A stretch of DNA of 17,394 nucleotides. It comes from Candidatus Shapirobacteria bacterium (lineage in GTDB: Bacteria; Patescibacteriota; Microgenomatia; UBA12405). Position numbers and translations under genes: made by a program. The stretch lies in the NCBI GenBank assembly GCA_020056515.1, contig JAGVHP010000019.1, positions 1-17,394 of the forward strand. Direction: 5' to 3'. Shown here piece by piece: positions 13,689-17,394 of this stretch. Position 1 is the stretch's first letter. The number at the start of each line of letters is the position of its first letter. Under the pieces are notes generated by a model. It was not told the DNA's origin. It saw nothing but the letters and a program-made list of their open reading frames with translations, and did not search any database.

Positions 13689-14326
13689 TAGTTAAAAACG
13701 TTCCGTTTTTTCCAAACACCCCCGACGATACTCACTGTCTTCAGGCGGTATTAAAAATGATTCTAAAGTATTTTGAACCCAAAAAGGATTATTCATTCGA
13801 AGAACTCGATCTCCTATCTGACAAAGTGCTCGGGAAGTGGACATGGGCTACCAGAGCTCTAGTTAATCTTGAAAAGATGGGTTACAAATTGGCCAATATG
13901 GAAGATTTTGATTATCATAACTTTTCCCAAAACGGTAAAAAGTATTTAATCAAGAAGTTTGGAAACAAAGTTGCTCACCAACAGATGGTCCATTCCGACA
14001 TCGAAAAAGAGATGGTTGACGCCAAAGAATTTATTGAAATATTTGGCAACAATTTTGTTATTCCCGAGATCAAAGATATAAAATATTTTATCGATTCAGG
14101 TTATTTGGTAGGCTGTAATATTAATGCCAATGTTTTAAACAAAGAACCGGGTTATTGCGGCCATTTCATACTGATATTTGGCTATGATGATCAAAATTTA
14201 CATATTCATGACCCCGGCGCGCCTCCAATTTCCGGCCGTAAAGTAACATGGCCAGATTTCTTGTCAGCTTGGGCTTATCCGGGTCACGATAACCAAAATT
14301 TAACTGCTTTTAAATATCAAAAATGA
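13685..14326 (+). CDS. C39-like papain-fold protein (putative cysteine peptidase)
   Basis: A 213-residue protein with the order of active-site residues of the peptidase C39-like family: Cys18 in PDDTHCLQAVLKMI, His160 in GYCGHFILIFGYDD, and Asp176 in HIHDPG as the third residue. The first residues (VKNVPFFPNTPDDTHC) match the usual VPxxxQ-type entrance, but the oxyanion glutamine position is not the common QxxCG form (here DDTHC), so activity is uncertain. There is no signal peptide or membrane segment and no ABC transporter next to it, which argues against a bacteriocin-processing exporter. The ATGA overlaps on both sides place it in one operon with mltG and the Nudix gene. The substrate is unknown. 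Confidence 0.68.
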   Translation: MIVKNVPFFPNTPDDTHCLQAVLKMILKYFEPKKDYSFEELDLLSDKVLGKWTWATRALVNLEKMGYKLANMEDFDYHNFSQNGKKYLIKKFGNKVAHQQMVHSDIEKEMVDAKEFIEIFGNNFVIPEIKDIKYFIDSGYLVGCNINANVLNKEPGYCGHFILIFGYDDQNLHIHDPGAPPISGRKVTWPDFLSAWAYPGHDNQNLTAFKYQK

Positions 14327-14892
14327 TCAGACTGGCCAAACTCCTTTCCCAAAAAATACTGTCAAATAAATATGGAAAAAAATCAGTGGTGGACTCAATA
14401 AAATTACCAAACGGAAAAGTATATGACTGGACCTATTTTATTTGCCAGCCTGGGGCCATTATTGTCAGTTTGACCTCTGATAAAAAAATAATCTTAGTCA
14501 AACAATATCGCTACACCCTCAAATCTTTTACTTACGAAAACCCGGCTGGTAGCTGTCACCAAAATCAATCACCAGAATCAACTGCCACACAGGAACTTCT
14601 TGAAGAAACAGGTTATGTGGCTCCAAAGCTCATATCTTTGGGGTCATACTATGACCTTCCCAACGAAACCAATCATCAATCCCAAACATTTTTGGCCCTA
14701 GATTGTCAGTTAAAAGAAACACCCAAATTAGATAATGAAGCGGAAATCTACGAAGAACTTTCGATTGAAATTCATCCATTTTTGGAAATTTACAATTCTC
14801 TTGGTCAACAAAACTCGTTAATCAAAAGCTCTGAGCATGTTGCTGCTATCTTTCTGGCTCACCGCTATCTTACCTCCAAAAATTTACTTTGA
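14323..14892 (+). CDS. Nudix hydrolase (ADP-ribose pyrophosphatase-like)
   Basis: A 189-residue Nudix-fold protein. It has the pattern of ADP-sugar pyrophosphatases: YFICQPGAIIVSLTSDKKII, VKQYRYTLKSFTYENPAGSC and the Nudix box GSCHQNQSPESTATQELLEE followed by TGY. In the box the helix glutamates that bind metal (QELLEETG) are kept, but position 7 is Gln instead of Glu and the Arg of RE is also Gln. The likely reaction is cleavage of a nucleoside diphosphate linked to another group; the substrate cannot be read from the sequence. It overlaps the C39-like gene (ATGA) and ends tail to tail with the methylthiotransferase, overlapping it by nine bases. Confidence 0.8.
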   Translation: MIRLAKLLSQKILSNKYGKKSVVDSIKLPNGKVYDWTYFICQPGAIIVSLTSDKKIILVKQYRYTLKSFTYENPAGSCHQNQSPESTATQELLEETGYVAPKLISLGSYYDLPNETNHQSQTFLALDCQLKETPKLDNEAEIYEELSIEIHPFLEIYNSLGQQNSLIKSSEHVAAIFLAHRYLTSKNLL

Positions 14893-15942
14893 TTTTTTAT
14901 TGACGAGCTCGTTTAAGATTACCCATCTTCTTTTTTTCTCTGCCATTGGCACATCGTCTTTATAGAGCTTAGCCGAGACCGTTCCCCGTCTGGGGCTATA
15001 CTTATTAATATAAGCAATATCAAATATGATCTTTTTACAGACTGAAACTGTGTTTTGAAATGCCGCCTCATCTTCTCCGGGAAACCCTACAATTATATCC
15101 GTGCTGAATCTGACTCCGGGAATTTTCTTTTTGATTTTGGCTACCAGTTTCAGATAATCCTTTTGGGTATAATGCCGGTTCATCTTTTTTAATATTTCAT
15201 CATCTCCGGATTGAAACGGCAGGTGAATTAACCGATCAATGTTTTCATATTTAGCAATCACGTCGATCAGTTCATCTGAAAAGTCCCAGGGGTTGCTGCT
15301 GATAAACGACACTTTTTCCAATTTTTTTAGAGCTACCATTTCTAGTAACGACGGAAAGTCTCCCTTGTCAAAGGGAGATTTAGAGGGACTATACGAATTT
15401 ACATTTTGACCAATCAATACCACCTCCTTAAATCCTTTTTCTATGGCTTTATCAACTTCAATTAATATCTCCTCTGTCTTTCGGGATATTTCTCTGCCTC
15501 GGGAATAGGGGACTATACAATAGGAGCAATAATTGTCGCAGCCGGAACTGATGGGAATCATCGCTGCCTTCTTATTATTTCTCAGAGGTTCTATGTCAAA
15601 ACTAATATTTTTTATCGGCAACATCTCATCCACCCCCGCTATTTTCCTTTTAATAATTGGTACCAAACACCCGGTCAGAATGATCTTTTTTAGGCCCCCT
15701 TTCTTCAAAGGGGGTACTCCGAAGGAGCCGGGGATTTTTTCATATTTTCGAATTTTATCGATCAGTCCATAAACCCTGTTTTCCGCCGATTCTCGAATCA
15801 CACAACTATTTATTACTACTATATCCGCTTCTTTCCAGTCATCTACCAATCTATCGCCTTTCTCCCAGTAATATGCCTTAATCCTTTCCGAATCCGCCTC
15901 ATTTTGGACACAACCAAAAGTTTTAATATAGATTTTCGCCAT
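14884..15942 (-). CDS. Radical SAM methylthiotransferase (MiaB/MtaB family) without TRAM domain
   Basis: A 352-residue enzyme adding a methylthio group to tRNA bases, probably at adenosine 37. The N-terminal UPF0004 domain has the three cluster cysteines Cys11 (KTFGCVQNEAD), Cys47 (VINSCVIRES) and Cys92 (ILTGCLVP). The radical SAM triad is Cys135-x3-Cys139-x2-Cys142 (GCDNYCSYC), and GQNVNSY and DIIVGFPGE follow. MiaB is favoured by TFGCVQNEAD and GQNVNSY. The chain stops at about the place where the TRAM RNA-binding domain normally begins (family length about 430-450), so substrate binding must differ or the end is lost. Two palindromic repeats are read in frame (residues 71-84 and 189-195). 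The ATG has TAAGAT six bases upstream. Confidence 0.88.
   Translation of the reverse strand: MAKIYIKTFGCVQNEADSERIKAYYWEKGDRLVDDWKEADIVVINSCVIRESAENRVYGLIDKIRKYEKIPGSFGVPPLKKGGLKKIILTGCLVPIIKRKIAGVDEMLPIKNISFDIEPLRNNKKAAMIPISSGCDNYCSYCIVPYSRGREISRKTEEILIEVDKAIEKGFKEVVLIGQNVNSYSPSKSPFDKGDFPSLLEMVALKKLEKVSFISSNPWDFSDELIDVIAKYENIDRLIHLPFQSGDDEILKKMNRHYTQKDYLKLVAKIKKKIPGVRFSTDIIVGFPGEDEAAFQNTVSVCKKIIFDIAYINKYSPRRGTVSAKLYKDDVPMAEKKRRWVILNELVNKKSK
15359..15378 (-). repeat. Palindromic repeat read in frame (encodes SPFDKGD)
   Basis: CTCCCTT and AAGGGAG pair around the loop GTCA, with one more T-A pair outside. It lies just after the conserved GQNVNSY motif of the methylthiotransferase. The encoded KSPFDKGDF is a peptide I recall as the product of dispersed repeats in several bacterial genomes. 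Confidence 0.7.
15693..15733 (-). repeat. Composite palindromic repeat read in frame (encodes FGVPPLKKGG)
   Basis: CCCCCTTT (15695-15702) pairs with AAAGGGGG (15707-15714) around CTTC, and a second small hairpin CTCC-GAA-GGAG (15717-15727) follows. It lengthens the segment between the second and third cluster cysteines of the methylthiotransferase by about 14 residues without breaking the frame. Confidence 0.72.
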
Positions 15943-15946
15943 CAGG

Positions 15947-16179
15947 CTATCTTATCACCCGGGCACCGCTTATCAGGAAAAATACCGCCATTCCCAAAAG
16001 TGCCATTGTCAGCCAGGCTGTTCCCACTGTCGGCAATGCCTCTCCGGTACCCACCAATGACTTATTTGTTTCCCGTCAGTACTCACATTTCCAATCGATT
16101 TTAGGTTAAAACCGGCAGCTAAAGTTTCAGAAACCGTTAAAAAAAAGACAGCTATTGTCAATAACCAAATTTTTCTCAT
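15947..16179 (-). pseudogene. Sortase-anchored small surface protein, split by a one-base frameshift
   Basis: From the ATG at 16179 the minus strand reads MRKIWLLTIAVFFLTVSETL then AAGFNLKSIGNVSTDGKQ, a clear signal peptide followed by a short mature part. This frame then runs into out-of-frame residues and a stop. The -1 frame in the same place continues TNKSLVGTGEALPTVGTAWL and then TMALLGMAVFFLISGARVIR before TAG at 15947: an LPxTG-like motif (LPTVG), a hydrophobic helix and a basic tail, which is a sortase sorting signal. The span is 233 bases; one added base near the run GGGAAACAAATAAG would give one gene of 77 residues. This is either a true pseudogene, a sequencing or assembly error, or programmed frameshifting; the first two are more likely. 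A good promoter precedes it. The sortase at 10911 is a natural partner. Confidence 0.72.
15949..15954 (-). promoter_or_regulatory. Candidate -10 element for the methylthiotransferase gene
   Basis: TAAGAT on the minus strand ends six bases before the ATG at 15942 and overlaps the stop of the broken surface-protein gene. The -35 region (CCTGAT at 17 bases) is weak; read-through from the promoter at 16186-16214 is possible. Confidence 0.4.
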
Positions 16180-16185
16180 AAATAA

Positions 16186-16237
16186 ATCATAAGCTCTCTC
16201 TAATTTACTTGCAAGTCGTGAATTTTCGTGCCATAGT
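16186..16237. promoter_or_regulatory. Symmetric divergent promoter sharing one palindromic -35 box
   Basis: TTGCAA (16209-16214) is its own reverse complement. To the right, 17 bases lead to CATAGT (16232-16237) with TGc before it, and six bases to the GTG at 16244. To the left on the minus strand, 17 bases lead to TATGAT (16191-16186), and six bases to the ATG at 16179. Both transcripts would be leaderless. Confidence 0.72.
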
Positions 16238-16243
16238 TATCCT

Positions 16244-17008
16244 GTGGTCGATCTTTCTGACAACGACGAACTTCAAAAACAGTATCAGGCTCTGCTTGAC
16301 CAATATGCGCAGACGTTAGATCAAAGTTCTCCAATTCCACCTCCAGAAGTGCCATCGCCACCTCCGACCCCTAAGTTACCACCTCAATCAGTTCCTGAAC
16401 CCATAATTCCAACCCCGGAAATAATTCCCCCGCTTTTACCCGACGAAGCCTTGGCGAAGGCGGGCTCCTCACTTTTTTTTAAAATCCTTTTTTATTTTTC
16501 ACTACTTATCTTTTTGGCCGTGGTAACGGCCATTGTCTATAGTTTTTCCAAAAGTCAACCGTCCACTGCTATTCCTTCTCCCACCCCTGTTCCCACTGAG
16601 ACCCAATCAGTAACGGTTTGCGAATTAAACGACCAAACCTATCAGATTGGCGAATCTTTTCCGGCCGCCGATGGTTGCAATACCTGTGCCTGCCAACCCG
16701 ATCAGCTTATCATTTGCACTGAAATTGCCTGTGAAGCCACCCCCTCCACTAAACTCACCCCCACCAAAACACCTGTCTCTGTTCTTAAATCTGCTCAAAA
16801 TGCCTGTACTGCGGCACAACTTACCTGGTTAAAAACCTATCAAGAGTGTGAAGATGCCTCATTTGATCCAATTCGTATCCAGAAATTAAAAACTCTTTGC
16901 GAAATAAACAATGGTAAGTTTGAAGCGACCGCTAGCAGTTGCCGCCACACTATCATATCCGAAACAAATCCTTGTGGCCCAGAAGAAACTGCGGTTTGTT
17001 CATTTTAA
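16244..17008 (+). CDS. Membrane-anchored surface protein with VWC-like cysteine-rich domain
   Basis: A 254-residue protein, starting with GTG six bases after a -10 element. Residues 1-30 are a polar helix (DNDELQKQYQALLDQYAQTL); 30-66 are very proline-rich; 67-74 (DEALAKAG) come from a palindromic repeat; a transmembrane helix lies at about 76-99. The outer part has a Pro/Thr linker and then a von Willebrand factor C-like module, VCELNDQTYQIGESFPAADG then CNTCACQPDQLIICTEIAC (Cys126, 145, 148, 150, 158, 163), in the order expected for that fold. A second Cys-containing region (about 187-252, ACTAAQLTWLKTYQECED) is unknown. The domain suggests a disulfide-bonded adhesion or protein-binding surface role; that is inference. 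The next gene follows after two bases. Confidence 0.68.
   Translation: MVDLSDNDELQKQYQALLDQYAQTLDQSSPIPPPEVPSPPPTPKLPPQSVPEPIIPTPEIIPPLLPDEALAKAGSSLFFKILFYFSLLIFLAVVTAIVYSFSKSQPSTAIPSPTPVPTETQSVTVCELNDQTYQIGESFPAADGCNTCACQPDQLIICTEIACEATPSTKLTPTKTPVSVLKSAQNACTAAQLTWLKTYQECEDASFDPIRIQKLKTLCEINNGKFEATASSCRHTIISETNPCGPEETAVCSF
16439..16464 (+). repeat. Palindromic element, short relative of the one at 9586-9626
   Basis: CCGAC (16440-16444), GAA, GCC, TT, GGC, GAA, GGCGG (16459-16463) repeat the architecture flank-GAA-stem-GAA-GGCGG. It is read in frame as DEALAKAG at the border of the proline-rich linker and the transmembrane helix. Confidence 0.65.
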
Positions 17009-17010
17009 CT

Positions 17011-17286
17011 ATGAATCCAACTAACCGTCTCATTACCCCTCTCGCCGCCATGGTGATAATTCTTTCCGTCGCCGCTCTTCTGCTTCTCTTTCCCAAAACT
17101 CCAAACCAATCAACACTTAATCTCACCCCCACCATTACCCCTGAAAACAATATTTATATCTGTCCCGAAAGTGGCTGGGTGGATTGTCTGCCGCAGCTAA
17201 ATGCCGGTGTTAAATACGAATGTACCTCCGAAGCGCTAGATTGGTATCGGGCCAATTGTCCTGATTTTAAGGGCGCCGCCCTATAA
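17011..17286 (+). CDS. Small membrane-anchored secreted protein, unknown function
   Basis: A 91-residue protein with a signal-anchor at residues 8-30 (ITPLAAMVIILSVAALLLLF), a Thr/Pro-rich spacer (STLNLTPTITPENN) and a short outer part with four cysteines (YICPESGWVDCLPQLNAGVK, YECTSEALDWYRANCPDFKG). I do not recognise the family, but short tails of the type CPxxxxVDC...CxxxALxWYxxNCPxFxGA recur in surface proteins of related bacteria as I recall them. I chose the ATG at 17011 over an upstream in-frame ATG at 16939 because the latter lies inside the preceding gene and only the shorter form begins with a clean membrane anchor. It is probably cotranscribed with the VWC-like protein, two bases upstream. 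Confidence 0.68.
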   Translation: MNPTNRLITPLAAMVIILSVAALLLLFPKTPNQSTLNLTPTITPENNIYICPESGWVDCLPQLNAGVKYECTSEALDWYRANCPDFKGAAL

Positions 17287-17304
17287 AAAACATCTTCTGT
17301 TAAC

Positions 17305-17347
17305 CCAAACTAGAAACGTCACCGATTCCACCAAGTAGAAATGTCAC
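17305..17347. mobile_element. Possible end of an insertion sequence (two degenerate direct repeats)
   Basis: CCAAACTAGAAACGTCACC (17305-17323) and CCAAGTAGAAATGTCAC (17331-17347) are imperfect copies 26 bases apart. Read on the minus strand they are GTGACATTTCTACTTGG-like, the kind of repeated subterminal sequence seen at ends of DDE/rve transposons such as IS21 or IS481 relatives. No transposase is within the window, so the element, if any, lies beyond 17394. The 108 bases after 17286 hold no gene. Confidence 0.35.
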
Positions 17348-17394
17348 TTTCTTTGGTTTTTAAACCGGCGCTTGTTTTAAATTATTAATGTTAA

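Noticed and set aside
16060..16080. GGGAAAC as a programmed -1 frameshift slippery site in the broken sorting-signal gene
   Set aside because: The heptamer exists, but the codon phase of the upstream frame is GGG AAA C and not G GGA AAC, so tandem slippage would not work; an indel is simpler.
16184..16191. An earlier ATG (16190 on the minus strand) as start of the sorting-signal gene
   Set aside because: It overlaps the -10 box TATGAT, is out of frame with the signal peptide and would precede the expected transcript start.
16939..17010. Upstream ATG giving a 115-residue form of the last membrane protein
   Set aside because: It would lie within the VWC-like gene in another frame, and it puts polar His/Arg-rich residues before the membrane anchor; the ATG at 17011 is better.
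1..17394. CRISPR array, tRNA or rRNA genes
   Set aside because: No regularly spaced repeats and no cloverleaf or conserved rRNA segment were seen by eye; the hairpins at 1811-1840 lack tRNA consensus bases.

Overview
The window looks like a piece of a small, densely packed genome of a Candidate Phyla Radiation (Patescibacteria) bacterium, most likely Microgenomates-like; this is inferred from gene content and not proven. The pointers are an archaeal/eukaryotic-type prolyl-tRNA synthetase, a short alanyl-tRNA synthetase without its C-terminal domain, a sortase beside an actin-like/baseplate-J-like membrane protein, many small single-helix membrane proteins, overlapping genes and moderately low GC. 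TGA is used as an ordinary stop (RNase J, toxin, alaS), so this is genetic code 11 and not the Gracilibacteria/SR1 code 25. Nearly everything is on the + strand.

Layout. 1-327 is the C-terminal end of ribonuclease J. 373-902 is a RelE/ParE-type toxin-antitoxin pair, followed by a flavodoxin-fold reductase (925-1494). 1495-1923 looks empty but holds a 50-residue membrane protein gene on the minus strand, two promoters and a T-box-like leader RNA. That leader precedes csaA and proS (1924-3680). 3723-7021 carries ftsK, a RodZ-like protein and two small membrane proteins. 7046-13688 is alaS, an actin-like/baseplate-J-like transmembrane protein, a sortase, a minus-strand four-helix-bundle gene, ruvX(yqgF), a zinc-ribbon protein and mltG; the alaS...yqgF-small protein-mltG order echoes the Firmicutes cluster. 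13685-14892 has a C39-like papain-fold protein and a Nudix hydrolase. A minus-strand methylthiotransferase (14884-15942) and a frameshifted sortase-substrate gene (15947-16179) follow. A VWC-like surface protein and a small lipid/membrane-anchored protein lie at 16244-17286. The right edge carries repeats that look like a transposon end.

Together the genes cover translation (ProRS, AlaRS, CsaA, tRNA methylthiolation), RNA turnover, chromosome partition and division (FtsK, RodZ-like), peptidoglycan synthesis (MltG) and the cell surface (sortase, anchored proteins).

The two strongest non-gene signals concern expression. First, almost every operon-leading start codon sits 5 or 6 nt after a -10-like hexamer, which implies leaderless mRNAs; followers overlap by TAATG, TGATG or ATGA. 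Second, the only transcription unit with a long leader, csaA-proS, carries a well-formed T-box antiterminator-like element. Short palindromic repeats are also inserted in frame in at least three genes.
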